Positions 8,665 to 19,061 of a stretch of DNA of 64,000 nt are shown here, in pieces. Source of the stretch: Isoptericola sp. AK164. GTDB lineage: Bacteria; Actinomycetota; Actinomycetes; Actinomycetales; Cellulomonadaceae. The position numbers and the translations under genes are program-made. Where the stretch lies: NCBI RefSeq assembly GCF_029643425.1, contig NZ_CP119106.1, forward strand, positions 186,001 through 250,000. The letters are read 5' to 3'. The first letter of the stretch is position 1. Each line of letters starts with the position of its first letter. A model generated the notes under the pieces. It ran no database searches. It had not been told where the DNA came from and saw only the letters and a program-made list of their open reading frames with translations.

Positions 8665-8702
8665 TCTCGTGCCCGACGGCGGAGACGCCGTCGGGCACGA
8701 GA
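8665..8702. terminator. Strong bidirectional hairpin terminator
   Basis: A 17-bp perfect stem with a GAGA loop (arms 8665-8681 and 8686-8702), lying just after the permease stop and before the convergent ATPase end. Confidence 0.85.
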
Positions 8703-8720
8703 TGTCCGGCCGAGCCGGGC

Positions 8721-10172
8721 TCACCCGACGGTCAGCACCTCGGCCGCGGGGACGAGCCGCACGGAGGGGTCTGACGCTGCAGCCGCCTCCAGCCGCTCGG
8801 TGAATCCCGACCGCGCGGCCAGCACGATCTCCGCCTCGCCCACCTCGAGGCCGGCCTGCGCCAGCGCGGGGATCTTGTACCCGCGCAGGTCGCGCAGCAC
8901 GTCGACGTCCATCGGCGCGGACGTCCACTTCGCCTCGGCCACGACCCGCACGGACGAGCCGTCGAGCGCGACGCCGTCGATCTCCTCGGTGAACCGCGTC
9001 CGGGCGCGGCGCAGCGGGTGCAGCGCGGACCCCCACCAGCCGCCGACCTCGGGGGCGTCCGCTCCCCGCTGGGCACGGATCCAGTCGCGGAGCACCCGCT
9101 CGAAGGTGGGGGCCACGTGGTCGGCCAACGACGGCGCCACCTGGGTCTCGACATATCCGCGAGGGTCCAGCCCGGCCTCGAGGTCTCCCCGGCGGGGGTG
9201 CACGAACCGGAACCAGAACCGCAGGAAGTCGTCGTCGCAGCGCCACTGTGTGTTGCGGCTCCGCGAGGAGGCGCCGACGGGTCGGTGGCGCGAGACCAGG
9301 TGGAGCTCCTCCAGCGTCGCGAGGTACTCGCTCAGTCTCTGCGCGGGAGTGTGCAGGGCGTTCGCGACGTCCCCGACGCTCTGCGGTCGGGCAGCGAGCG
9401 CGGCGAGGATCGACAGGTAGGTCGTGGGCTCGCGGAGCTCTGCCGAGAGCAGCGCGAACGGCTCGTTGAAGAGCGGTCCGTAGGGATCGACGACCTGATC
9501 GGTGACGGCTTCCAGCAGCGGACGTCCCGAGAGGGCTGCGAGGTAGCGCGGCATCCCGCCGGCGACGGCGTAGCGCTGCAGGCGCGTCTCGGGGTCGTCG
9601 TCGGGCATGAACTTCGCGGCGTGCGCGAACCGCAGGGGGCGCAGCCGCAGCGGCAGGGTCCGCCCGTGCAGCGGGTTCTTCTCGGCCTGCAGCGACTCCA
9701 TGACCGACAGGGTCGAACCCGCGAGGACGAGCTGCAGCCGCGACCGGTCGCGCTCCTCCTCCAGGACGGCCTGGACCTCGGTCAGCTGACGGTCCTGCTC
9801 CGCGGCCGACGTTCCCAGGAGATAGGGGAACTCGTCGACCACCGCGAGGATCTTCTGGTCGCGGCCCAGCCGGAACAGCGTTCGCAGGAGGTCGGCGGCG
9901 TTCTCCAGCCGTGGTGTCACGCCGAGGTGCGGGGCGAGCTGGGCGGCGATCCGGTCGAGCTGCATACCGGGGGCGATCCGGTCGGCGACGAGCATGACGG
10001 CAGGCTTGCCGTGAGCGGCGCGGTGCAGCAGCCAGGACTTGCCGACGCGCCGACGTCCGGAGACGGCCAGGGGTTCGGGGCTGTCCGCCGTCCACCAGGC
10101 CTCGATCCGGCGCAGCTCGGCGGTGCGGTTGCGGAACTGCTCGACGCGCGGCCAGTCGTAACGGTCGATCAT
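8721..10172 (-). CDS. DUF234-type AAA ATPase
   Basis: 483 aa. Walker A GRRRVGKS (39-46) and Walker B VVDEF (D113, E114) define an archaeal-ATPase-like domain. A short winged-helix segment (VGDVANALHTPAQRLSEYLATLEELHL) follows, then the C-terminal DUF234 part with a D ... VVAEAKW pattern resembling a nuclease fold. Proteins of this type are common in archaea and actinobacteria and sometimes linked to mobile DNA or defence; the function is not established. The start is supported by a leaderless promoter 7 nt upstream. Confidence 0.85.
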   Translation of the reverse strand: MIDRYDWPRVEQFRNRTAELRRIEAWWTADSPEPLAVSGRRRVGKSWLLHRAAHGKPAVMLVADRIAPGMQLDRIAAQLAPHLGVTPRLENAADLLRTLFRLGRDQKILAVVDEFPYLLGTSAAEQDRQLTEVQAVLEEERDRSRLQLVLAGSTLSVMESLQAEKNPLHGRTLPLRLRPLRFAHAAKFMPDDDPETRLQRYAVAGGMPRYLAALSGRPLLEAVTDQVVDPYGPLFNEPFALLSAELREPTTYLSILAALAARPQSVGDVANALHTPAQRLSEYLATLEELHLVSRHRPVGASSRSRNTQWRCDDDFLRFWFRFVHPRRGDLEAGLDPRGYVETQVAPSLADHVAPTFERVLRDWIRAQRGADAPEVGGWWGSALHPLRRARTRFTEEIDGVALDGSSVRVVAEAKWTSAPMDVDVLRDLRGYKIPALAQAGLEVGEAEIVLAARSGFTERLEAAAASDPSVRLVPAAEVLTVG

Positions 10173-10178
10173 CGAGTT

Positions 10179-10184
10179 AGTCTA
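10179..10184 (-). promoter_or_regulatory. -10 element of a leaderless promoter (ATPase gene)
   Basis: TAGACT on the minus strand; its last base is 7 nt before the ATG of the DUF234 ATPase, which puts the transcript start at or next to the start codon. No ribosome-binding site is present. Confidence 0.55.
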
Positions 10185-10211
10185 ATCGTAACTAGGCTCA
10201 TCGGGCCAGGG

Positions 10212-11444
10212 TTAGCGTGCGCCGCCGCCGTCCTCGGCCAGGACCTCCCCGACCCCGCGCTCCACGAGCGACCCGATCGGCGGGTTCGTCCGTTCCTCCC
10301 ACAGCGCCACGGCCAGCGCCAGCACCACGATCCCGGCCCCCACCAGCGGCACGGACCGCACCCCGACGAGCGACACGAGCAGCGCCCCGAGGCCGGACCC
10401 GCCGGCGATCCCGAGGTTGAACAGCGACGACGAGATCGCCTGGCCCATGTTCGTCCCGCGCGGCGAGATCAGCAGCACCCGGTGCGACAGCACGGGCGGC
10501 ACTGTGGAGAACGAGAACCCGAACAGCGCGAGGAACGCCACCGCGGCGACGGGCCACGACCCGAGGGTCCACAGCCCGACGAGTGCCACGACCAGCACGA
10601 TCATGCCCACCAGGAGCGCCCCCACGGGCCGCCGGTCGAGGAACCGCCCGACCGTCACGGCCCCGACGACACCCGCCCCGCCCTGCAGCAGCAGGAGCAC
10701 GGGCAGGTCGGACTGCGAGAACCCGGCGACGTCGATGAGGAACTGGGTGACGAACGTGATCATGCCGAACGACCCCGTCACGGCGAGCACGGTGACGACC
10801 ATGAGCGAGACGTACCGCCGCATCGAGGGGAACGGCGCCTCGCTCGCCCCGCCGGACCGCGGCGACACCGCCGGGAACAGCACGATGACGACGACCATGA
10901 TGACCGCGGACACGGCGGCGACGGCGGCGAACGACCACCGCCACGACGTCGCCTCGCCGAGCCACGTCCCGGCCGGCACGCCGAGCACCGGGCCGAGCGA
11001 GTTGCCGATCGCCAGCCGGGCCATCGCCCGGCCGCGGACGCCGGGCGGGAAGAGCCCGGCCGTCGCCGGGACGACGGCGACCCAGAACAGCGCCTGCGCC
11101 ATCGCGGTCACCACGCGCGCCGCCATGAGCTGCTCGTACGACGGCGTCAGCGCGGCCCACAGGGTCGCCACCGCGGCGACGCCCGCGCAGGCGGCGAGCA
11201 CCCATCGACGTTGCAGGTGCCGGGTCAGGTGCGCCAGCGGCACCGAGGTCACCAGCACGACGAGCGCGTAGACGGTCACGAGCAGCCCGATGGCGGCCGT
11301 GGTGCGGTCGAGGTCGGGCGCCATGAGGGTGAGCAGGCCCGCGGGGAGCTGTTCGACGGTGACGAACAGGAACGTCGACGAGGCCATCGCCAGGAGGATG
11401 ACGGTGGCGCGGCGGGGGTCGACGGCGGGCCCGGCAGTGCTCAT
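10212..11444 (-). CDS. MFS efflux transporter (DHA1-like)
   Basis: 410 aa with about 12 hydrophobic segments and the loop 2 signature region LAHLTRHLQRRW. Resembles sugar or drug exporters of the arabinose-efflux permease type; substrate unknown. It sits 39 bp upstream of the ATPase gene on the same strand, but both have their own leaderless -10 elements. Ends with a charged tail. Confidence 0.85.
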   Translation of the reverse strand: MSTAGPAVDPRRATVILLAMASSTFLFVTVEQLPAGLLTLMAPDLDRTTAAIGLLVTVYALVVLVTSVPLAHLTRHLQRRWVLAACAGVAAVATLWAALTPSYEQLMAARVVTAMAQALFWVAVVPATAGLFPPGVRGRAMARLAIGNSLGPVLGVPAGTWLGEATSWRWSFAAVAAVSAVIMVVVIVLFPAVSPRSGGASEAPFPSMRRYVSLMVVTVLAVTGSFGMITFVTQFLIDVAGFSQSDLPVLLLLQGGAGVVGAVTVGRFLDRRPVGALLVGMIVLVVALVGLWTLGSWPVAAVAFLALFGFSFSTVPPVLSHRVLLISPRGTNMGQAISSSLFNLGIAGGSGLGALLVSLVGVRSVPLVGAGIVVLALAVALWEERTNPPIGSLVERGVGEVLAEDGGGAR

Positions 11445-11451
11445 CGAATCG

Positions 11452-11457
11452 ATTCTA
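11452..11457 (-). promoter_or_regulatory. -10 element of a leaderless promoter (MFS gene)
   Basis: TAGAAT on the minus strand; its last base is 8 nt before the ATG of the MFS gene, with no ribosome-binding site between. Confidence 0.5.
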
Positions 11458-11522
11458 CGAGTCGTCGCGTCGCGCCGCCCCCACGAGCCCTCAGGGCATG
11501 GTCGGCGAGGAGAGAGGGAGGA

Positions 11523-12092
11523 TCAGGGACGCTTCCAGTCGCTGTCGAGCATCCCGTAGACCAGGGTGTCGGTCCACTCGCCCTTGGACCACCAGTCCGC
11601 GCGCAGGTACCCCTCGCGCTGCATCCCGACACGCTCGCAGAGCTTCGCCGACGCCGTGTTGCGGGCGTCGAGCTGGGCCACCACGCGGTGCATCCGGTAC
11701 CGGTCGAACGCGATCGCCAGCAGCGACCGCAGCGCCTCGGTCGCGTACCCCTTGCCGGTGTGCTGCGGGTGGAACGCCCAGCCGACCTCGCCGCGCGAGG
11801 ACGTGTCCCCGGTCGTCCACAGGGCGATGTCGCCGACGACGACCCCCTCGTGCTCCACGACCAGCGCCAGCGCCGACCCCGGCTCGTGGATCCCGTCGCG
11901 CAGCATCCGCCGCGCGACGTTGATCTCCGCCTCCTCGCGCGTCCACGGCTCCTCGAGCAGGAACCGGGCGACCTCCGGGTCGCTGTAGTACGCGAGCATC
12001 GGCTCGACGTCGTCCTCCCGGTAGGTGCGCAGCACCAGGCGGCTCGTCCGCACAGGCAGGACGGCGCGCAGGGGAGCGGTCGGATCGGTCAC
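11523..12092 (-). CDS. GNAT acetyltransferase (RimJ/RimL-like)
   Basis: 189 aa from a GTG. Opens with RTSRLVLRTYREDDVEPM, typical of the group that acetylates ribosomal-protein N termini or small molecules. The acetyl-CoA loop is HPQHTGKGYATEAL (about 108-121), followed by RNTASAKLCERVGM near the end. A single gene, divergent from the two-domain acetyltransferase. Target unknown. Confidence 0.9.
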   Translation of the reverse strand: MTDPTAPLRAVLPVRTSRLVLRTYREDDVEPMLAYYSDPEVARFLLEEPWTREEAEINVARRMLRDGIHEPGSALALVVEHEGVVVGDIALWTTGDTSSRGEVGWAFHPQHTGKGYATEALRSLLAIAFDRYRMHRVVAQLDARNTASAKLCERVGMQREGYLRADWWSKGEWTDTLVYGMLDSDWKRP

Positions 12093-12197
12093 GGTGTGGA
12101 ACCCTAACCCGCCGCGGCGGCGCTCACCCGCCGCGAGACCCGGCGTCGGAGGCGAAATTCCATGGCGTCCGCGCCACGCTCCGGTCATCGTGGAGTC

Positions 12198-13361
12198 ATG
12201 CACTGGCGCATCGTCGAGGCCCCGCACGCGGACGGCCCCGACCACCCGGACGCGTGGGCCTACCGCGGGATCGCGGAGGTCGAGCGCGCGGTCTCCCTCG
12301 CCGACCGCGGCCTCGCCGACGGCGCCCCCACGGCGCGGGAGATCACGGTCGCCATGGCCGACCAGACCTACCGCCGCCGCCACCGCCTCGTCGCGGTGGA
12401 CGACGGCGCCACACCGGCCGACGGCGGCACCCTGCCCGACGGCGGCACCCCGGCGGGCGGGCCGCGCGTCCTCGGGCACGGGGTCGTCGGCTGCGACCTG
12501 CTCGACAACGTCGACGTCGCCGACGTGCACGTCGCCGTCCACCCGGACCACCGGGGCCGGGGGATCGGTGCGGCGCTGGTCGACGCCGTCGTCGACCGCT
12601 CCCGCGCCGTGGGGCGCAGCCGTCTCCTGGTCGAGGTCGAGTTCGCCGTCGAGCCGCCCGCCGACGCCCCGGACGCCGTCGTCGCGCCCACCGGCAACGG
12701 CCGGATCTCGGCCGGACTGCCCGGGCTCCGGCTCGCCCGCGCCGCCGGCCTGGACCTGAAGATGATCGCCCGCCGCTCCGTCCTCGACCTGCCCGCCGAC
12801 GCCGACGTCGTCGCCCGCCTCGAGCACGAGGCGCGCGCCGCCGCGGGGTCGGACTACCGCCTGCACGTGTGGGAGGACGACATCCCCGACCGGTGGCTCG
12901 CCGGGTACGCGGCCCTCATCGAGCGGCTGACCATCGACGAGCCCAACCCGGGTCTCGATCTCGAGCCCGAGTACTGGGACGCCGCCCGGCTGCGCTACGA
13001 GATCGAGCAGGCCCGCGCCGTGGGGAGCCGGTTCGTCACCACCTGCGCCGAGCACGAGCCCACCGGCGAGCTCGTCGCGGCGACGCTGCTCGACCACGAC
13101 CCGCAGCACCCGGCCTACTCCGACCAGCAGACCACCGTCGTCATGCCGGAGCACCGCGGGCGCCGGCTCGGGATGCTGGTCAAGTGCGCCAACCTGCGCG
13201 AGCACGCCCGGCGGTGGCCCGACGCCGAACGCATCTGGACGTGGAACAACGAGGACAACCCGCACATGCTCGCGATCAACGTCGCGATGGGGTTCCGGCC
13301 GGCCGGCGGGTCGGCGGTCCTCGAGGGCGACGTCGCCGCCGTGGGCCCGCTGTCCCGCTGA
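12198..13361 (+). CDS. Two-domain GNAT acetyltransferase
   Basis: 387 aa. First GNAT domain with HPDHRGRGIGAALV (around residues 115-130); second with MPEHRGRRLGMLVK and NEDNPHMLAINVAMGF near the end. The pattern recalls double-domain enzymes of the mycothiol synthase or antibiotic-acetyltransferase type, but no specific member was recognised. The ATG at 12198 is preceded by GGAG. The gene ends just before a large inverted repeat. Confidence 0.85.
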   Translation: MHWRIVEAPHADGPDHPDAWAYRGIAEVERAVSLADRGLADGAPTAREITVAMADQTYRRRHRLVAVDDGATPADGGTLPDGGTPAGGPRVLGHGVVGCDLLDNVDVADVHVAVHPDHRGRGIGAALVDAVVDRSRAVGRSRLLVEVEFAVEPPADAPDAVVAPTGNGRISAGLPGLRLARAAGLDLKMIARRSVLDLPADADVVARLEHEARAAAGSDYRLHVWEDDIPDRWLAGYAALIERLTIDEPNPGLDLEPEYWDAARLRYEIEQARAVGSRFVTTCAEHEPTGELVAATLLDHDPQHPAYSDQQTTVVMPEHRGRRLGMLVKCANLREHARRWPDAERIWTWNNEDNPHMLAINVAMGFRPAGGSAVLEGDVAAVGPLSR

Positions 13362-13385
13362 TCTGACGGGTCGGATCGGCATCAC

Positions 13386-13445
13386 ATCGGCAGTTCGTGG
13401 TCGGATCGGCAGTTCAAAGTGCCGACCCGGCCACGAACTGCCGAT
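13386..13445. terminator. Long inverted repeat between convergent genes
   Basis: Arms of 26 nt (13386-13411 and 13420-13445) match at 24 positions around an 8-nt loop. Each arm begins ATCGGCAGTTCGTGG, and ATCGGCAGTTC also occurs as a direct repeat on the left side. It lies between convergent genes and can terminate both, but the internal repetition looks like a dispersed intergenic element. Confidence 0.7.
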
Positions 13446-13500
13446 CCGATGCCGACCTGACGCCGACGAGCCGCCGGTCAGCGCAGAACGGCCCCCACCG

Positions 13501-14616
13501 CTAGAGCCGGAACTCGGCCACGACGCCCGCGTGGTCCGAGAGCCAGAAGGGCGGCGCCGCCTGGAACGGCTGGTCCCCGACGAGCTCGGCCCGGCTGCCG
13601 TCCGACCGCGCGGCGCCGCGTCCGAGGACGAGGTCGATCCGGTGGTCCAGCGTCGAGTCGACGTTGTTGAGCGCCCCGGGGGCCAGCGGCGGCGTGTTCG
13701 ACCGCTGGCAGCAGGTGGAGCCCGCGCCCAGCACGTCCTCGTCCCAGGCGTCCCGGAGCTTGCCCCGTGCGGTGAGCTGTGCGTAGCTCGTCGTGGTCGA
13801 CCCGTCGGCGGCGGAGTTGACGTCGCCCACCACGATGACCGTGCCGCCGCGCGCCGGGCCGGCCAGGAGCTCGGCCGCCTGGGCCTGCTGGATCTCCGGG
13901 AAGGCCGCGATCTCGAGGTGGGTGGTGACGAACCGGAACGGCTGTCTGTCCAGGGTCGCGTCGATGCTGGCCCAGCCCCGGTCGAAGGAGATCGGACCGA
14001 TGGGGGTGTCGAAGGCCCCCTGCGCCGCGTACCGACCGCTGCGGGGGTCGTCCCAGCGCAGGCCGGGCGTGTCGTCGTTGACGAGGATGACGTCACGGTC
14101 GTCCAGCTGCACCGCGCACGTGACGAAGGGAGGCGTGGGGACCAGGCAGCCGGGGAGCGCCAACGGGACCGGCCCGATCGAGGCGTTCTCCGACACCGCG
14201 GCGACCGAGTAGTCCAGACCGCGCTCGTCGAGCGCCGCCTGGAGGATCGCCAGGAAGTCGTAGCCCTCTGGCGCACCGGGCCCCGTGGTGGTCCAGCGGG
14301 CGACCTCCTGGAGGCCGATCAGGTCCGGGCCGTGCGCCTCGATCTCGTCGGCGACGGCCTCGGCACGGGCCGGGAAGTCGGTGTACTGGACCGTGGCGTA
14401 CATCTGCGCCACGGCCGCCACGAGCTGGTCCGGCGTCGTCGCCGTCAGGGCGGGGTCCAGGCTGGTCCCCACGTAGAGGTTCTGGGTCATGACCACCAGG
14501 TCGTCCCCGCCTGGCGGCGTGGCCTGGGCGGGCGCCGTGGGGACGGCGGCGAGCAGGGCCACGGCCAGGGCGGCCGGCAGCGCGCGGAACCGGGTGGGCG
14601 GGATGCTCCGTCGCAT
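13501..14616 (-). CDS. Secreted endonuclease/exonuclease/phosphatase-fold enzyme
   Basis: 371 aa. Signal peptide of about 36 residues ending in AQA, so exported. Core motifs in order: [15 protein letters not shown] (metal-binding Glu), [10 protein letters not shown] (Asp and Asn), and a C-terminal [10 protein letters not shown] (Asp-His). These are the active-site residues of the DNase I / phosphodiesterase fold. Possible substrates are extracellular DNA, phosphate esters or sphingomyelin-like lipids; not decidable here. Monocistronic. Confidence 0.9.
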   Translation of the reverse strand: MRRSIPPTRFRALPAALAVALLAAVPTAPAQATPPGGDDLVVMTQNLYVGTSLDPALTATTPDQLVAAVAQMYATVQYTDFPARAEAVADEIEAHGPDLIGLQEVARWTTTGPGAPEGYDFLAILQAALDERGLDYSVAAVSENASIGPVPLALPGCLVPTPPFVTCAVQLDDRDVILVNDDTPGLRWDDPRSGRYAAQGAFDTPIGPISFDRGWASIDATLDRQPFRFVTTHLEIAAFPEIQQAQAAELLAGPARGGTVIVVGDVNSAADGSTTTSYAQLTARGKLRDAWDEDVLGAGSTCCQRSNTPPLAPGALNNVDSTLDHRIDLVLGRGAARSDGSRAELVGDQPFQAAPPFWLSDHAGVVAEFRL

Positions 14617-14751
14617 CACGGCCGCCTTTCGACGAGACCGGCTCCCTGCCGGAGTGGCGGGGGCTCGGCGAGACTCATTCTGCTCCGGCGCTGCCGCGCT
14701 CGCAGCGGATCCGCGCAGAGCCCTCGACACCACGTGGTCGGCACGGGCGCG

Positions 14752-14757
14752 TAGCGT
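14752..14757 (+). promoter_or_regulatory. -10 element of a leaderless promoter (DUF255 gene)
   Basis: TAGCGT, last base 8 nt before the ATG of the thioredoxin-like gene; only a run of G lies between. Confidence 0.45.
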
Positions 14758-14764
14758 GGGGGGC

Positions 14765-16831
<2,067 letters not shown>

Positions 16832-16881
16832 CCCGCGACCGGTCGACAGGGCAGGCGGCCCGGGTCTCGGGGACGGCCCGG

Positions 16882-17640
16882 TCAGGGCAGCGTGAGGGCG
16901 TCCAGGTCGCCGAGCGAGCCGTCGAAGACGTTCATGTCGATGTGCTCCTCCTCGCCGACGTACCCGTCCAGGTGGTCCCGGTCGGAGTACTGCCAGAACT
17001 CCCAGCTCTCGCGCGGCAGGTCCGGGGTGAGCGCGACCGACCGGATCCACAGCGGGTACCGGTCGTAGTCGTCGCCGAGGTAGGAGCTGCGCAGCTCCTG
17101 GGTCGTGTAGATGATCGGCGGCGCGCCGTAGTGCGCCTCGAGGTCGGCCAGCAGGGGGTCGAGGATGCCGCGCAGCTCGTCCCGGCTCGGCGGGTCGGTG
17201 ATGAACTCGCCGTAGTACTCCACGTCCACCACGGGCGGCAGCGTGCCGGCGTCGGCCGGTACCTGGGAGATCATGTGCGCCGCCTGGCGCTCCCCGGGGC
17301 TCTCGAAGCTGAGGAAGTGGTAGGCGCCGACCACCAGGTCCGTGCTCCGTGCACCGTCCCAGTTGGCCGCGAACCGCTCGTCGACGTGGCTGGAGCCCTC
17401 GGTCGCCTTGATGAACGCGAAGTCGAGGTCCTGGGCGGCCAGCACCGGCCAGTCGATCTCTCCTTGATAGTTCGAGACGTCGACGCCGCGCACCTCGTAC
17501 CCGCCGACCAGGAACCGGTTCGGCCAGACCACGCCGTTCCACACCAGCACCGCCAGCACGCCTGTCACCAGCGCGAGCGCGCCGAGACCCGCCGCCGTCC
17601 ACCGCAGCCACCGCCGTCGTCCGGCCCTCCGCACGCCCAT
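16882..17640 (-). CDS. Glycoside hydrolase family 25 muramidase, membrane-anchored or secreted
   Basis: 252 aa. An N-terminal basic stretch and one hydrophobic segment (about residues 10-35) serve as signal or anchor. GH25 motifs: GVDVSNYQGEIDW, FAFIKATEGS, ANWDGA, GAYHFLSF and the catalytic PVVDVEYYG pair (Asp-x-Glu), then YTTQEL. Cleaves the MurNAc-GlcNAc bond of peptidoglycan outside the cell. ATG 17640 chosen over longer frames because the signal sequence follows it. Ends 50 bp from the convergent DUF255 gene. Confidence 0.9.
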   Translation of the reverse strand: MGVRRAGRRRWLRWTAAGLGALALVTGVLAVLVWNGVVWPNRFLVGGYEVRGVDVSNYQGEIDWPVLAAQDLDFAFIKATEGSSHVDERFAANWDGARSTDLVVGAYHFLSFESPGERQAAHMISQVPADAGTLPPVVDVEYYGEFITDPPSRDELRGILDPLLADLEAHYGAPPIIYTTQELRSSYLGDDYDRYPLWIRSVALTPDLPRESWEFWQYSDRDHLDGYVGEEEHIDMNVFDGSLGDLDALTLP

Positions 17641-17741
17641 GCGTCGATCCTCGCAGGTCGTGGGGCAGATCACGGAACCCCGTGCCGCGGCCGCACGTTG
17701 CCCAGGACGACCCCGCCCGTCCACCCCGAAGGACCTCTCGA

Positions 17742-18122
17742 ATGCCCGCGCCTGCCACCGCCGTCCCGCCGCTGACCGGCCTCGGCCGCCTCTTCGCCGT
17801 CGTCGCCTGGGTCGAGGCCTTCACCTGGGCCGGGCTGCTCGTGGGCATGTACCTCGAGCACGTCGCGGGCGTCACCGACCTCGGCGTCTGGCTGTTCGGG
17901 CGGCTGCACGGCGGGGCGTTCGTCGCGTACGGCGTCGTCGCGCTGGTCGTCGCCGTGCGGTACCGGTGGGGGTTGTGGCGCACCCTCGTGGCGCTCGCCG
18001 CCGCGGTCCCGCCGCTGACGACGATCCTCGCCGAGGTGTGGCTGCGCCGCACGGGACACCTCACCGCGCCCGAGGCGCGCGCCGAGCGCGAGCCCGTCGC
18101 CGGGGCGGCCCCGCGCGGATGA
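17742..18122 (+). CDS. DUF3817 integral membrane protein
   Basis: 126 aa with three or four hydrophobic segments. The pattern RLFAVVAWVEAFTWAGLL ... FGRLHGGAFVAYGV is typical of this actinobacterial family of unknown role. GAAGGA lies about 8 nt before the ATG. Divergent from the muramidase gene, 101 bp apart. Confidence 0.85.
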   Translation: MPAPATAVPPLTGLGRLFAVVAWVEAFTWAGLLVGMYLEHVAGVTDLGVWLFGRLHGGAFVAYGVVALVVAVRYRWGLWRTLVALAAAVPPLTTILAEVWLRRTGHLTAPEARAEREPVAGAAPRG

Positions 18123-18247
18123 CGCGCTACCGGTGACGAGTGCCGGTCGGCTGTTTGCCTGATCATGACCCGTTCGGCGCACACGCGTCGGACTCCCTGG
18201 CGAGGGTGACGTCACCCACACCCTCAGGGAGACCGCACCCGTGCTCA

Positions 18248-18265
18248 CCGCTCGCCGGCGAGCGG
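18248..18265. terminator. Short GC hairpin after the metallo-hydrolase gene
   Basis: CCGCTCGCCGGCGAGCGG is a perfect 18-bp palindrome, 10 bp beyond the metallo-hydrolase stop on the minus strand, in the gap shared with the convergent DUF3817 gene. Confidence 0.5.
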
Positions 18266-18275
18266 CAGGTCCCGG

Positions 18276-18929
18276 TCAGGGGACCGTGATCTCCTCGCCG
18301 ACGGCGGGCCGCACCGTGCGGGTCACGCCCTCGCGCTGCAGCGAGGTCAGCACGCGGTCGGCGATCGACAGACCGGTGTCGTTGAGCAGCCCGTCGTGCA
18401 CGCCGACGACGGTGTGCGGCGCGATCTCGCGGACGTACCGGACGAGGTCCACGGCCCGCAGCCACGGGGCGTCGACCGGGGTGACCAGCACGGGGACCGG
18501 CCCGTCCCAGGGCGTGTGCCGGTCGCCGGTGACGAGGACCGTCCCGGCGACGAAGTAGGCGAGGTTCTCCGGCCCGGCCGTCTCGGGGTGCATCGCGGCG
18601 TGCTCCCCGCCTCCGACGACGACGTCGAGACCGGCGACGGACACCTCGTCGCCGGGGGAGAGGACCTGCCACCGCGCGGCGGTCTCCGCGTCGAGCGCGG
18701 CGCGCACCGAGGCCGGTCCGAGGACCGGGATCCCGCGCCGCAGCGCGTCGGCCAGGACCGCCGGGTCGGCGTGGTCGGGGTGCTCGTGCGTGACCAGCAC
18801 GGCGTCCACCCGGTCGAGGTCCGGCGCGGGCCAGAACTCCCCCGGGTCGACCAGGACCCGGCCGCCGTCGGCCACGATCTCGAGGCAGGCGTGGTGGTGC
18901 GTGACGATCCGCAACGCTGGCTCGGTCAT
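18276..18929 (-). CDS. Metallo-beta-lactamase fold hydrolase (UlaG-like)
   Basis: 217 aa. Metal motif THEHPDHAD (about residues 46-54) plus THHHACLEIV at the start and GGEHAAMH in the middle, as in the UlaG-like branch that lacks a zinc-heavy N-terminal domain. Substrate unknown; cytoplasmic. TAGGGT lies 9 nt before the ATG, so the transcript may have almost no leader. Divergent from the surface adhesin gene. Confidence 0.85.
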   Translation of the reverse strand: MTEPALRIVTHHHACLEIVADGGRVLVDPGEFWPAPDLDRVDAVLVTHEHPDHADPAVLADALRRGIPVLGPASVRAALDAETAARWQVLSPGDEVSVAGLDVVVGGGEHAAMHPETAGPENLAYFVAGTVLVTGDRHTPWDGPVPVLVTPVDAPWLRAVDLVRYVREIAPHTVVGVHDGLLNDTGLSIADRVLTSLQREGVTRTVRPAVGEEITVP

Positions 18930-18993
18930 GCTTCCCGACCCTAGCGCCGGCGCGCTCCGACGTGCGCTCCCACGATCTCGCGTTTAGCGTGCT

Positions 18994-19009
18994 GGCAGCA
19001 ACTGCTGCC
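18994..19009. promoter_or_regulatory. Palindrome upstream of the surface adhesin gene
   Basis: GGCAGCA-AC-TGCTGCC, perfect 7-bp arms, 52 bp before the adhesin start and 64 bp before the divergent metallo-hydrolase start. Candidate operator. Confidence 0.35.
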
Positions 19010-19061
19010 CGGGGCGCGCGCAGGACGCGTCAGGGGCGCCGCCGGTGAAGTAGGAGTTGGG

